In this document: positions 35,720 through 45,140 of the stretch, one piece after another | How positions within the stretch are numbered: the first letter of the stretch is position 1 | How the letters are laid out: each line of letters starts with the position of its first letter | From: Roseovarius lutimaris | GTDB taxonomy: Bacteria; Pseudomonadota; Alphaproteobacteria; Rhodobacterales; Rhodobacteraceae | DNA length: 64,000 bases | Direction: 5' to 3' | Assembly: GCF_900115165.1 (NCBI RefSeq) | Contig: NZ_FOVP01000002.1 | Coordinates: forward strand, 1-64,000 | Notes under the pieces: model-generated | What the model was told of the DNA's origin: nothing | Database searches by the model: none | The model's input: only the letters and a program-made list of their open reading frames with translations | Made by a program: the position numbers and the translations under genes

Positions 35720-38700
35720 CAGAACGCAACGACGCCACCCAACGCCAGATTGATGCCGCGCGACCCGACCGATCCACCTGGCTTTCGGCGAATGCCGGAT
35801 CGGGCAAGACGCGGGTTTTGACCGATCGTGTGGCGCGGCTGTTGCTGGATCAGGTCGATCCACAGCATATTCTGTGCCTCACCTATACCAAGGCCGCCGC
35901 CAGCGAGATGCAGAACCGGCTGTTCCGGCGGCTTGGGGCCTGGGCGATGCTGGCCGATGATGCGTTGATCGACGAGCTGCGCGATCTTGGGTTTGAGGGC
36001 GCGATTACATCCGAAACCCTGCATGAGGCGCGGCGCCTGTTTGCCCGCGCGATTGAAACGCCCGGTGGGTTGAAAATTCAGACGATTCACTCGTTCTGCG
36101 CCTCGCTTCTTCGCCGTTTCCCGCTAGAGGCCGGCGTGACACCGCAATTCACCGAGATGGAAGACCGCACCGCGACGCTGTTGCGCGGTGAGATTGTCGA
36201 GGACCTTGCAGGGGGGGCGGGAGCAGATGTCTTTTATGAGGTGGCGCGCCACTATTCCGGCGAAAGCTTTGACAAACTGACCGCCGAAATCGTCCGCCAC
36301 AGGGGCGCCTTTGACACACCCCTGAGCGATGCCAGACTTGCCGAGATGTTCGGTCAGCCCGCAGACCTTGATCATGACATGATCACCTCGCGGATTTTTC
36401 TGGGCAACGAGCAGGCGCTTTTGACTGAGATGTTGCCCGCACTCAAGGCTGGATCAAAGACCGACGTCGCGGCGGCAGAAAAGCTTGGCAAGATCACGCG
36501 TCTCGATTTTGGCGCGCTGCCGGTCCTAGAGGGGGTCTTTTTGACCGGATCTGGGGCGAAATCACCGTTTTCGGCCAAGATCGGCACGTTTCCAACCAAG
36601 GCCACGCAAGGTATTCTTGCCCCGGTGATGGAGCAGATCAACCAATGGATGCTTCGGGTAGAAGAGGCGCGCAATGCGCGTCTGTCATTGATCGCGATGC
36701 AGAAAACCCGCGCGCTTCACGATTTTGCGCGGCTTTTCCTTCCGGCTTATGAGCGCGCCAAGCAATTGCGCGGCTTGCTGGATTTTGACGACCTTATCCT
36801 GCGCGCCCGCAATCTCTTGACCAATCCCGATGTTGCCGCCTGGGTTTTGTTTCGCCTTGATGGCGGAATTGATCATATTCTGGTCGATGAGGCGCAGGAT
36901 ACGAGCCCGGTTCAATGGCAGGTGATCGAACGGCTGGCGCAGGAATTTACCAGCGGTCAGGGCGCGCGCCCCGACGTGTTGCGTACGATCTTTGTGGTGG
37001 GCGACAAGAAACAGTCGATCTATTCGTTTCAGGGCGCCGATCCGCGCGAATTTGACCGCATGCAGCAGGATTTCGATGCGCGGCTTTCGGCCACGGACTC
37101 GCCGCTGCAATCCCAGGTTCTGGCCTATTCATTCCGCTCATCCCGTGCCATCCTTTCGGTGGTTGATCATTGTTTTGAAGATGCGCAGGAAAGCGGTTTT
37201 ACGCCGCAAGAGGGTCACAAAGCCTTTAAAGAGGCGCTTCCCGGACGTGTCGATCTCTGGCCCGTGGTCGAAAAACAGGATCAGGACGAACCACCCGAAT
37301 GGCACCTACCCGTTGATATCCGCACCCCCAACGATCCGGCGATCATTCTGGCCCGTCAGATCGCCCGCAATATCCGCAGGATGATCGATAGTAATCAGGC
37401 GATCCCGGATGAAACCGCGCCTTCGGGCTTTCGTGCGGTTCAGCCCGGTGACTTTCTTATTCTCGTGCGCAGGCGCTCTGGATTTTTTCACGAGGTGATC
37501 CGCGAATGCAAAATGCAGGATCTTCCGATTGCCGGGGCGGATCGGCTTAAGGTCGGGGCCGAACTTGCCGTGCGCGATCTCGCAGCACTTTTGTCATTTC
37601 TCGCCACCCCGGAGGATGATTTGTCATTGGCAACCGCGCTGCGGTCGCCACTATTTGGCTGGACCGAAGCAGAGCTTTATGATCTCGCGCAGGGCCGTAA
37701 ACAACGATATCTTTCCGTCGCGCTACGTGATCGGGGCGCCGAATTTCCCGAAACCACGCGGATTTTAGGCGACCTGAGCAATCACGCCGATTTCCTGCGC
37801 CCCTATGATCTTATCGAGCGGATCCTGACGCGCCATAACGGGCGTCAGAAACTTCTCGCGCGTCTCGGACAAGAGGCCGAGGATGGCATTGATGCGCTTT
37901 TGTCCCAGGCGATGGCTTATGAGCAGCGCGCGGTCGATAGTCTGACCGGGTTTCTGGTCTGGATGGAAACCGATGACCTTGAAATCAAACGTCAGATGGA
38001 CAGTGCCGGTAACCGGATCCGGGTCATGACGGTGCATGGTGCCAAGGGCCTTGAGGCGCCGATTGTCATTCTGCCCGATACGGCGCGGCGCAATCCGCCA
38101 AGCCTGGGCCAGATCGTGATCGCAGAAAATACCGCGCTTTGGACCGGAAAAGCCGACGAAATGCCATCCACCATTCGCAACGCAACCGAAGCTGTGAAAA
38201 CCGCGCAAGTGGCAGAGCGTGACCGCCTGCTTTACGTCGCGATGACGCGGGCGGAAAAGTGGTTGATCGTTGCCGCCTTCGGTGATTTGGGCAAGCAAGG
38301 CGACACGTGGTACGACAAGATCAAACGTGGCATGCAAAAGGCCGGGGCCGGGGCGTATGACTTTGCCACCGGGACCGGGTTGCGGCTTGATTATGGAAAT
38401 TGGACCGAAACAGAGAGTTTGGTTGAGCACGCATCAGAGCCGGAAATCGCCCCGCTTGCCGCCCATTTTTTCCGCCCCGCGCCAGAGATCGACCCAAGGC
38501 CAAAAACGATTAGCCCTTCCGAAATCGGCGGCGCCAAGGCGCTTGCGGGTGAGCGCGGCCTTGATGAAGAGGCCGCCAAACGGCGTGGTCGCCAGGTTCA
38601 CCGCTTGCTTGAATTCCTACCGCAGGTGCCCGCGCAGGATTGGCCCGACACCGCCACGCGCCTTTTGGAAAAGGGCGGCGATGGCGCGATGGGTGACGAG

Positions 38701-39090
38701 CTTGCCTTGTTGCTCGGCGAGGCCGCAAAGGTTTTGACCAGACCGGGGCTTCAGCCGCTTTTCGCCGCCTCTACGCTGGCCGAAGTATCAATCACCGCCA
38801 ATCTTGAGGCGCTGAACGGCGCGCGCATTCACGGCACGATTGACCGGCTGATTATCGAACCCTCCCGCATTCTAGCGGTGGATTTCAAGACCAACGCGAT
38901 GGTTCCCGATACGCCAGAAGAGTGCCCGGACGGGATTTTGCGACAAATGGGCGCTTATGCGCATGCGCTGGCCGCGATTTATCCGAACCACCGGATTGAA
39001 ACCGCAATCCTGTGGACGAGGACCGCGACGCTCATGCCGCTTGCGCACGATCTTGTGACAGATGCACTCAGCAATACCCAGGTAACTTGA
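35716..39090 (+). CDS. addA: Double-strand break repair helicase-nuclease AddA
   Basis: The 1124-residue UvrD-type helicase starts at the ATG overlapping the addB stop. Walker A is SANAGSGKTRVLT (about residues 22-34), motif Ia CLTYTKAAASEM, motif II VDEAQDTSPVQW, motif III FVVGDKKQSIYSFQGADPREF, and motif VI VAMTRAEKWLIV. The C-terminal nuclease domain is seen in ILAVDFKTNAMVPD followed by RQMGAYAHAL. It is the motor and second nuclease of AddAB. The gene ends 59 bases before trxA. Confidence 0.95.
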   Translation: MTERNDATQRQIDAARPDRSTWLSANAGSGKTRVLTDRVARLLLDQVDPQHILCLTYTKAAASEMQNRLFRRLGAWAMLADDALIDELRDLGFEGAITSETLHEARRLFARAIETPGGLKIQTIHSFCASLLRRFPLEAGVTPQFTEMEDRTATLLRGEIVEDLAGGAGADVFYEVARHYSGESFDKLTAEIVRHRGAFDTPLSDARLAEMFGQPADLDHDMITSRIFLGNEQALLTEMLPALKAGSKTDVAAAEKLGKITRLDFGALPVLEGVFLTGSGAKSPFSAKIGTFPTKATQGILAPVMEQINQWMLRVEEARNARLSLIAMQKTRALHDFARLFLPAYERAKQLRGLLDFDDLILRARNLLTNPDVAAWVLFRLDGGIDHILVDEAQDTSPVQWQVIERLAQEFTSGQGARPDVLRTIFVVGDKKQSIYSFQGADPREFDRMQQDFDARLSATDSPLQSQVLAYSFRSSRAILSVVDHCFEDAQESGFTPQEGHKAFKEALPGRVDLWPVVEKQDQDEPPEWHLPVDIRTPNDPAIILARQIARNIRRMIDSNQAIPDETAPSGFRAVQPGDFLILVRRRSGFFHEVIRECKMQDLPIAGADRLKVGAELAVRDLAALLSFLATPEDDLSLATALRSPLFGWTEAELYDLAQGRKQRYLSVALRDRGAEFPETTRILGDLSNHADFLRPYDLIERILTRHNGRQKLLARLGQEAEDGIDALLSQAMAYEQRAVDSLTGFLVWMETDDLEIKRQMDSAGNRIRVMTVHGAKGLEAPIVILPDTARRNPPSLGQIVIAENTALWTGKADEMPSTIRNATEAVKTAQVAERDRLLYVAMTRAEKWLIVAAFGDLGKQGDTWYDKIKRGMQKAGAGAYDFATGTGLRLDYGNWTETESLVEHASEPEIAPLAAHFFRPAPEIDPRPKTISPSEIGGAKALAGERGLDEEAAKRRGRQVHRLLEFLPQVPAQDWPDTATRLLEKGGDGAMGDELALLLGEAAKVLTRPGLQPLFAASTLAEVSITANLEALNGARIHGTIDRLIIEPSRILAVDFKTNAMVPDTPEECPDGILRQMGAYAHALAAIYPNHRIETAILWTRTATLMPLAHDLVTDALSNTQVT

Positions 39091-39149
39091 CGCGCCCGCT
39101 CAGGCTACCTAGTTTGCGTTCGAAACCCTGATCCCTAGGAGAGATTACA

Positions 39150-39470
39150 ATGGCCACCGTTGCCGTCACCGACGCTACCTTTGACGCCGAAGTCAAAAAT
39201 TCCGATATCCCCGTCGTCGTGGATTTCTGGGCCGAATGGTGCGGCCCCTGCAAGCAGATTGGCCCGGCTCTGGAAGAACTTGCCACCGAAATGGGCGGTA
39301 AAATCAAAATTGCCAAGGTCGATGTTGACAGCAACCCCAATTCCGCTGTCGCCATGGGTGTGCGCGGTATTCCGGCGCTTTTCATCTTCAAGAATGGCGA
39401 GGTTGTTTCAAACCGCGCCGGCGCCGCGCCCAAGGCCGCGCTGAAAAGCTGGATCGAAGAAAGCATCTGA
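39150..39470 (+). CDS. trxA: Thioredoxin
   Basis: The 106-residue protein is a classical thioredoxin with the active site [14 protein letters not shown] (WCGPC at about 29-33), the cis-Pro in RGIPALFIF and standard length. AGGAGA lies before the ATG. It would keep cytoplasmic protein thiols reduced and serve ribonucleotide reductase. A strong intrinsic terminator follows, closing the addBA-trxA segment. The 59-base gap after addA may hold its own promoter. Confidence 0.97.
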   Translation: MATVAVTDATFDAEVKNSDIPVVVDFWAEWCGPCKQIGPALEELATEMGGKIKIAKVDVDSNPNSAVAMGVRGIPALFIFKNGEVVSNRAGAAPKAALKSWIEESI

Positions 39471-39493
39471 TCCGTAGAGTTCAAGAAGTTTGA

Positions 39494-39517
39494 GGGGCCG
39501 TTTTGCGGCCCCTTTTT
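39494..39517 (+). terminator. Rho-independent terminator after trxA
   Basis: GGGGCCG (39494-39500), loop TTTTG, CGGCCCC (39506-39512) and a run of five T (39513-39517) make a textbook intrinsic terminator 24 bases after the trxA stop. Confidence 0.92.
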
Positions 39518-39536
39518 CTTTGTAACAGGACTTTTG

Positions 39537-40688
39537 CTATGCCGGGCCCAAAAGATCGCGCGCGATACGTTCGAAAATCGCCGTTCCGATCGGAATAAGG
39601 TCATCGGGGAAATCATAATCCGGATTGTGAAGGGCCGCATGATCTTCGCCCGGCCCAAGGCAGAGCATTGCGGCCTTTGCATCCCAACCGAAAACACCAA
39701 AATCCTCTGAGGCGCGCATCGGCAGACCGAGGTCGCTGTTTTTAACGCCAATCGCGTTCATGGCGGAAACCGCAATCTCGGTCGCGTCGGCATCGTTGAT
39801 AGAGGCCGCGAAATCATCACAACACTCAAAATCAACGGCAAGCCCCGCTTCGCTGGCCAAAACCGCCGCGATCCGGCGGGCCTCTGTTGCGATTTTGGCC
39901 TTAGTCTCGTCCTGCGCGCTTCGCAGCGTTGCAAAGATCACGGCCTCGCCCGGCGCGATGCCAAAACTGGGCTCGCCGATTTGGACATGGGTAATCGTGA
40001 CCAGCCGAAAATCATCGTCCAGCGCCCCACCCCGGCCCAACGCCTGAAGCGCCGGAATGAGTTTCGAGACGGCTTCGACGGGGGATATCCCATCGTCGGG
40101 GTCGGCCGCATGGGCCGTCTTGCCCGTGAGCGTAATTTTCAACCCTTCCGAGGCGCAGTTCACCAACCCGACACGCGTCGAAACATGGCCAAACGGGCGC
40201 CCCGGTTCGTTGTGAATGGCAAAGGCCCAATCCGGTTTGATCGCTTGATAGGCCGGATCGGTCACCACCGCACGGGCGCCGCTGCCATCCTCTTCGGCGG
40301 GCTGAAACATCAGGATAACCCGGCCTTTGCCAACGGGTTTGCGCGATATCAACCTGCCCAACCCCAGAAGCATTGTCATATGCCCGTCATGACCGCACAG
40401 ATGCCCCTTGCCGGGCACCTCGGATTTCCAGGCGGCGTCTGATATTTCCTGAATCGGCAGTGCGTCCAATTCCGCGCGAAACAATACCGTGGGTCCGGTA
40501 CTGCCACTGTCGAATTCCGCAGCAACCCCATGTCCGCCAAGCCCGGTGAAAACGCGGGTCGGAGTCATGGCCTTCAAGGCATCCGTAATTGTTCTGGCTG
40601 TTTCGGCTTCTTCACCTGACACTTCCGGGCGACGATGCAGCGCGCGGCGGAACTCGGTTAGCTCAATCAGGTCAGAATTTGAAAGCAT
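39537..40688 (-). CDS. M20-family amidohydrolase (hippurate hydrolase/peptidase type)
   Basis: The start at 40688 (MLSNSDLIELTEFRRALHRRPEVSGEE) gives 383 residues with the common family opening. Metal ligands are seen in GHLCGHDGHMTMLLGLG, FQPAEEDGSGARAV, AIHNEPGRPFG and the C-terminal MRASEDFG. The dimerisation domain lies at about residues 165-280. Relatives cleave N-acyl amino acids, hippurate or indole-acetyl conjugates, and the exact substrate is not predictable. It is divergent from hslV, and its reading frame extends upstream, but no better start is seen. Confidence 0.88.
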   Translation of the reverse strand: MLSNSDLIELTEFRRALHRRPEVSGEEAETARTITDALKAMTPTRVFTGLGGHGVAAEFDSGSTGPTVLFRAELDALPIQEISDAAWKSEVPGKGHLCGHDGHMTMLLGLGRLISRKPVGKGRVILMFQPAEEDGSGARAVVTDPAYQAIKPDWAFAIHNEPGRPFGHVSTRVGLVNCASEGLKITLTGKTAHAADPDDGISPVEAVSKLIPALQALGRGGALDDDFRLVTITHVQIGEPSFGIAPGEAVIFATLRSAQDETKAKIATEARRIAAVLASEAGLAVDFECCDDFAASINDADATEIAVSAMNAIGVKNSDLGLPMRASEDFGVFGWDAKAAMLCLGPGEDHAALHNPDYDFPDDLIPIGTAIFERIARDLLGPA

Positions 40689-40725
40689 CACGCACCCCGG
40701 TTTCGAACGAACGGTTTGCCAAGGC

Positions 40726-40754
40726 CTTGCGTCCCTACCATTCCCCTTCCATAT
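40726..40754 (+). promoter_or_regulatory. Candidate heat-shock (RpoH) promoter of hslVU
   Basis: CTTGCG at 40726-40731 and CCATAT at 40749-40754 are separated by 17 bases, 25 bases before the hslV start. This resembles alphaproteobacterial sigma-32 promoters (CTTG ... CCATAT type), and hslVU are classical heat-shock genes. No transcription data support it here. Confidence 0.45.
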
Positions 40755-40778
40755 AGTCCCTAACGGAACGGAGGCCCC

Positions 40779-41333
40779 ATGAGCAACGAATTTCCCGGAT
40801 GGCATGGCACTACGATCATTGGTGTCAAAAAAGGTGGCAAGGTTGTGATCGCCGGAGACGGACAGGTCAGCCTTGGCCAGACCGTGATCAAGGGCAGCGC
40901 CCGCAAGGTGCGGCGCATTTCGCCGGGGGGCTATGACGTTGTTGCCGGTTTTGCCGGCTCGACCGCCGATGCCTTTACCCTGTTGGAACGGCTTGAGACC
41001 AAGCTAGAGGCAACCCCCGGCCAGTTGCAGCGCGCGAGTGTCGAACTTGCCAAGGATTGGCGCACCGATAAGTACCTGCAAAAGCTTGAGGCGATGTTGA
41101 TCGTTACCGACGGTGAAGAGCTTTACGTAATCACCGGCGCGGGCGACGTTCTTGAGCCAGAGCACAACGTTGCCGCAATCGGGTCAGGCGGCAATTACGC
41201 CCTCGCCGCCGCGCGCGCGATGATGGATAGCGACCGCGACGGCGAAGAGATCGCCCGCACCGCAATGGCGATTGCGGCCGATATCTGTGTTTACACCAAC
41301 GGCAACCTGACGGTGGAGAGTATTTCAAAATGA
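40779..41333 (+). CDS. hslV: ATP-dependent protease peptidase subunit HslV (ClpQ)
   Basis: The 184-residue protein is the proteasome-like peptidase. The mature catalytic Thr is T11 ([12 protein letters not shown]), so a propeptide of ten residues must be removed, longer than the single Met of enterobacterial HslV and normal for alphaproteobacteria. [14 protein letters not shown] and the sequence [13 protein letters not shown] near the C-terminal third are family hallmarks. CGGAGG precedes the start. It overlaps hslU by four bases. Confidence 0.96.
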   Translation: MSNEFPGWHGTTIIGVKKGGKVVIAGDGQVSLGQTVIKGSARKVRRISPGGYDVVAGFAGSTADAFTLLERLETKLEATPGQLQRASVELAKDWRTDKYLQKLEAMLIVTDGEELYVITGAGDVLEPEHNVAAIGSGGNYALAAARAMMDSDRDGEEIARTAMAIAADICVYTNGNLTVESISK

Positions 41334-42637
41334 CTGACCTGACCCCGCGCGAAATCGTCTCGGAACTTGACCGCTTTATCATCGGCCAGAGCGATGCCAA
41401 GCGCGCAACCGCCGTGGCGCTGCGCAACCGCTGGCGGCGCAAACAGCTTGGCGACGATCTGCGGGATGAGGTCTATCCCAAAAACATCTTGATGATCGGG
41501 CCCACCGGCGTTGGCAAAACCGAGATCAGCCGCCGTTTGGCCAAACTTGCCCGCGCGCCGTTTATCAAGGTTGAGGCGACGAAATTCACCGAGGTCGGCT
41601 ATGTCGGTCGCGATGTCGAACAGATCATTCGCGATCTGGTGGATATTGCCATCGCCCAGACCCGCGAGGATATGCGCGAGGATGTTAAAACCCGCGCCCA
41701 TGAGGCCGCCGCAGAGCGGGTGATCACCGCAATCGCCGGCGAAGACGCCCGCGAGGCCACGCGCGAAATGTTTCGCAAGAAGCTGAAGGACGGCTTGCTT
41801 GATGACACCGTGATCGAGATCGACGTTGCCGATACGTCAAACCCGATGGGGATGATGGATATCCCCGGTCAACCCGGTGGCCAGATGGGCATGATGAACC
41901 TTGGCGATATATTTGGCAAAGCTTTTGGCGGGCGCACAATGCGCAAGAAGGTGACCGTCGCGGAAAGCTATGAATTGCTTATCGGGGAAGAGGCCGACAA
42001 GCTTTTGGATGATGAGACCGTGAACAAGACAGCACTTGAGGCAGTCGCGCAAAACGGAATCGTTTTCCTTGATGAGATCGACAAAGTTTGTGCCCGCTCC
42101 GATGCGCGCGGCGGCGATGTGTCGCGCGAAGGGGTGCAACGCGACCTGCTGCCGCTGATCGAGGGCACGACGGTCACGACCAAATACGGCCCGGTGAAAA
42201 CCGACCATATCCTGTTCATCGCCAGCGGCGCGTTTCACATCGCCAAGCCGTCGGATCTTTTGCCCGAACTTCAGGGTCGCCTTCCGATCCGGGTGGAACT
42301 TCGCGCGCTGACCGAGGCCGATTTCGTTCGGATTTTGACAGAGACCGACAACGCCCTGACCCTGCAATACACGGCATTGATGGGCACCGAGAATGTGACG
42401 GTTTCCTTCACCGAAGACGGAATTGCAGCGCTCGCCAAGATCGCCGCCGAGGTCAATCAATCGGTCGAAAACATCGGCGCGCGGCGGCTTTATACGGTGA
42501 TGGAACGGGTGTTCGAGGAGCTGAGCTTTACCGCGCCGGACCGCTCGGGTGACACGGTGGTTGTCGATGCCGGTTTTGTCGAAAAGAACCTTGGCGAATT
42601 GATGCGCTCGGCTGATCTTTCGAGGTATGTGCTTTAA
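41330..42637 (+). CDS. hslU: HslUV protease unfoldase subunit HslU (ClpY)
   Basis: The 435-residue AAA+ ATPase unfolds substrates for HslV. The N-terminal [20 protein letters not shown], Walker [10 protein letters not shown], the pore motif VGYVGRD, Walker [11 protein letters not shown], and sensor regions [10 protein letters not shown] and [12 protein letters not shown] are all present. The I-domain lies between about residues 110 and 230, with the Gly/Met-rich insert [19 protein letters not shown]. It ends in RYVL, the conserved C-terminus that docks into HslV. Confidence 0.97.
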   Translation: MTDLTPREIVSELDRFIIGQSDAKRATAVALRNRWRRKQLGDDLRDEVYPKNILMIGPTGVGKTEISRRLAKLARAPFIKVEATKFTEVGYVGRDVEQIIRDLVDIAIAQTREDMREDVKTRAHEAAAERVITAIAGEDAREATREMFRKKLKDGLLDDTVIEIDVADTSNPMGMMDIPGQPGGQMGMMNLGDIFGKAFGGRTMRKKVTVAESYELLIGEEADKLLDDETVNKTALEAVAQNGIVFLDEIDKVCARSDARGGDVSREGVQRDLLPLIEGTTVTTKYGPVKTDHILFIASGAFHIAKPSDLLPELQGRLPIRVELRALTEADFVRILTETDNALTLQYTALMGTENVTVSFTEDGIAALAKIAAEVNQSVENIGARRLYTVMERVFEELSFTAPDRSGDTVVVDAGFVEKNLGELMRSADLSRYVL

Positions 42638-42703
42638 CACAGTTTTGTCGAACTGGTCCGTTCGCCAATTCTCTCTCTGGCTGTCGCGTGGTAAATTTGT
42701 TCT

Positions 42704-43279
42704 ATGGTTGTTTTGCTCCTAATCCTTATCGTGTCGCTGGGAGGCGTCGCAGCGGCGCTTTTCCTGCCCGGATATGCCGATTTGATCCTAGTCGCCGGGC
42801 CTAGCACAATTGCGGCTTTACTCTTATGGCTGCGTGTCGTCTTTCGCGGACAAAAACCGGCCCAAAACTGGATTCTAATCGACGGGTCTAACGTCATGTA
42901 TTGGAAGGGTAACAAGCCGCAGATCGAGACATTGCGCGAGGTAATCGCCTATCTCAGGAACCACAAGCATACGCCCGCTGTCGTTTTCGATGCCAATGCC
43001 GGCTATCTCTTGGTGGGTAGATATCAGCACGATTACGCGATGGCCAACCATCTGGGCCTGACAGAGGAATGCGTGATGGTCGTACCCAAGGGCACCGTCG
43101 CCGACACTTTCCTTTTGACCGTGGCCCGCGATTTTAACGCTCCGATCGTGACTGATGACCGCTATCGCGATTGGGCGGACGATTATCCGGAAATAGAAGA
43201 ACCAGGTCGGCTTATCCGTGGCGGCTATCGCAACGGGGTGCTCTGGCTCGATGGGATAGAGGCGCCAGTAGCGGCGTGA
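42704..43279 (+). CDS. Membrane-anchored NYN-domain (Zc3h12a-type) ribonuclease-like protein
   Basis: The 191-residue protein has two N-terminal hydrophobic segments (about 2-21 and 26-45) followed by a cytoplasmic-like NYN/PIN domain. Acidic residues of the expected active site are visible: D60 and N63 (WILIDGSNVMYW), D96 (VVFDANAG), D134 (TVADTFLL), D151/D152 (PIVTDDRY) and D156. The pattern is closest to the Zc3h12a-like RNase branch. A membrane-tethered RNase would act on RNA at the inner membrane, but its target is unknown. No clear ribosome-binding site precedes the ATG. Confidence 0.78.
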   Translation: MVVLLLILIVSLGGVAAALFLPGYADLILVAGPSTIAALLLWLRVVFRGQKPAQNWILIDGSNVMYWKGNKPQIETLREVIAYLRNHKHTPAVVFDANAGYLLVGRYQHDYAMANHLGLTEECVMVVPKGTVADTFLLTVARDFNAPIVTDDRYRDWADDYPEIEEPGRLIRGGYRNGVLWLDGIEAPVAA

Positions 43280-43340
43280 TGTTCGAACAAAGATAACGGC
43301 CACCCTTTTCTTTGGCGACGTTTCGCGCGACGTAAGGGAT

Positions 43341-44564
43341 ATGTCGATTCTCGCCTTCCTTCGTGACAATGCGCCCTGGCTTTCGGCCGGGGTGTTGCTG
43401 ACGTTTTTATCGGGCTTTGGGCAGACCTATTTTATCTCGATCTTCGCGGGCGAAATCCGTGAGAGTTTCGCGCTTAGCCATGGCCAATGGGGCGGGATTT
43501 ATACGCTTGGCACGAGTGCCTCGGCGCTTGTTATGGTCTGGGCCGGGGGGCTGACGGATCGGTTTCGGGTGCGTGCGCTTGCGCCGGTGATCCTGGTGAT
43601 GATGACCGGGGCCTGTGTTTTCATGGCGCTCAACCCGGTCTGGTGGCTGTTGCCTGTGGTGATCTTTTCGCTTCGCTTTACCGGCCAGGGCATGATGAGC
43701 CATATCGCCGTGGTCGCCATGGCGCGCTGGTTCGTGGCGGCGCGGGGCAAGGCCTTGTCGGTGGCAACGCTTGGCTTTGCGGTAGGCGAGGCGTTTTTGC
43801 CGCTGATCTTTGTGTCGCTTCTGCTGGTCTATGACTGGCGCATGCTCTGGCTGGTGGCGGCGGGAGCTGCGGTGCTTGGCATTCCGCTTTTGCTGCTGTT
43901 GCTGCGGCGCGAGCGCACGCCGCAATCCTGGGCACAGACGAGCCAGTCGCTTGGCATGGACGAGAGGCACTGGACCCGTCGCCAGACTTTGGGCCATTTC
44001 CTTTTTTGGTTCATGGTGCCGGCGCTTTTGGGGCCAGCGGCGTTCAACACCGCGTTCTTTTTTCATCAGGTCCATTTCGCCGAGGTCAAATTGATTTCCC
44101 ATATGGAACTGGTTGCAATGTTCCCGATTTACACGGGCGTTGGCATTGGGGCGATGATCCTGTCGGGCTGGGCGCTGGACCGGCTTGGCACGGCGCGACT
44201 TTTGCCGTTCATGCAAATCCCGATGGTGGCGGCGTTTATGGTTTTCGCCTTTGCCGAGGGGCCCGGCATGCTTTTGGTTGGGTTCGTGTTTCTGGCCATG
44301 ACAACCGGCGCCAATACCACCCTGCCGAATGCATTCTGGGCCGAGTTTTATGGCACCGCCAACCTTGGCAGCATCAAGGCAATGGCCGCCGCGATCATGG
44401 TATTTGGATCGGCAATCGGGCCGGGGATTACCGGTGTGGCGATTGATCTTGGGGTCGGGATCGAGACGCAGTATATTTTCGTGGCCGGATATTTCGTCTT
44501 CACCACGGTGATGATGACAATCGGCGTGAGGCGCGCGCGCCCCTTGTTATCGCTGTCGCCGTAG
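43341..44564 (+). CDS. MFS transporter
   Basis: The 407-residue protein has about 12 hydrophobic helices with a cytoplasmic loop near residues 185-215, and the MFS motif A-like segment GGLTDRFRVRALAPV after helix 2. TAAGGGA precedes the ATG. The phrase SHIAVVAMARWFVAARGKALSVATLGFAVGEA resembles the oxalate/formate- or monocarboxylate-type carriers of the family, but the substrate is not predictable. Its 3' end overlaps the smr gene, which runs the opposite way, by 18 bases. Confidence 0.85.
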   Translation: MSILAFLRDNAPWLSAGVLLTFLSGFGQTYFISIFAGEIRESFALSHGQWGGIYTLGTSASALVMVWAGGLTDRFRVRALAPVILVMMTGACVFMALNPVWWLLPVVIFSLRFTGQGMMSHIAVVAMARWFVAARGKALSVATLGFAVGEAFLPLIFVSLLLVYDWRMLWLVAAGAAVLGIPLLLLLLRRERTPQSWAQTSQSLGMDERHWTRRQTLGHFLFWFMVPALLGPAAFNTAFFFHQVHFAEVKLISHMELVAMFPIYTGVGIGAMILSGWALDRLGTARLLPFMQIPMVAAFMVFAFAEGPGMLLVGFVFLAMTTGANTTLPNAFWAEFYGTANLGSIKAMAAAIMVFGSAIGPGITGVAIDLGVGIETQYIFVAGYFVFTTVMMTIGVRRARPLLSLSP

Positions 44565-45140
44565 ATAGACGTAATAGGCCCCGCCGCCGCCGTGTTTCAA
44601 ATGCGCCTCGGTGATCTGCAACACCAGCGGAGCAAGTGGCGGCGTCCGCAACCAATGCGGCACATTATGGCGTAGCACGCCCTGGCGTACCGGGATCGGC
44701 CCGCCGGTATCGCGGTCTTTGCCCTTGCCGGTGACCACCAGAACAAGCCGCTTGCCCGCAGCGTGTGAGCGCAGAATAAATCCGGTCAGGGCCGGATGCG
44801 CCTGTGCCATGGTCATGCCGTGCAGGTCGATCTTGCCCTCTGGAATGATTTTACCGCGCTTGAGCCGGGTAAAAGCCTTTTTGTCCATCGCGACCGGCGC
44901 GGCGGCGACGCGTTCGGAAATACCGGGCAGCACATCATGGATATGGCCAGATCTCGTGGACTTCTCGCCAAGCGTGAACTCTTCGATCCGGGGGCGCTCC
45001 TTAACCTTCGGCGGTTTTTTGGAAAGGCTATCGGCCAAAGGCTGGGGTTTGACGGGCTGTTCGGGGTTTAGACGTCGTGCCGTGCGCGCAACCTGATGCC
45101 AAAGCTCAAGCTCTTCAGGTTTGACGCCACGGCGGCTCAC
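44547..45140 (-). CDS. Smr-domain protein (MutS2 C-terminal-like)
   Basis: The 197-residue protein has a basic, low-complexity N-terminal half and a C-terminal Smr domain (about 105-195) with KIDLHGMTMAQAHPAL, LVVTGKGK and HGGGGAYYVYLRRQR. Smr domains are nucleic-acid endonuclease or RNA-binding modules; stand-alone proteins are linked to ribosome collision rescue and DNA metabolism in some bacteria. The conserved LHG and GKG motifs are intact. It overlaps mltA by four bases. Confidence 0.88.
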   Translation of the reverse strand: MSRRGVKPEELELWHQVARTARRLNPEQPVKPQPLADSLSKKPPKVKERPRIEEFTLGEKSTRSGHIHDVLPGISERVAAAPVAMDKKAFTRLKRGKIIPEGKIDLHGMTMAQAHPALTGFILRSHAAGKRLVLVVTGKGKDRDTGGPIPVRQGVLRHNVPHWLRTPPLAPLVLQITEAHLKHGGGGAYYVYLRRQR

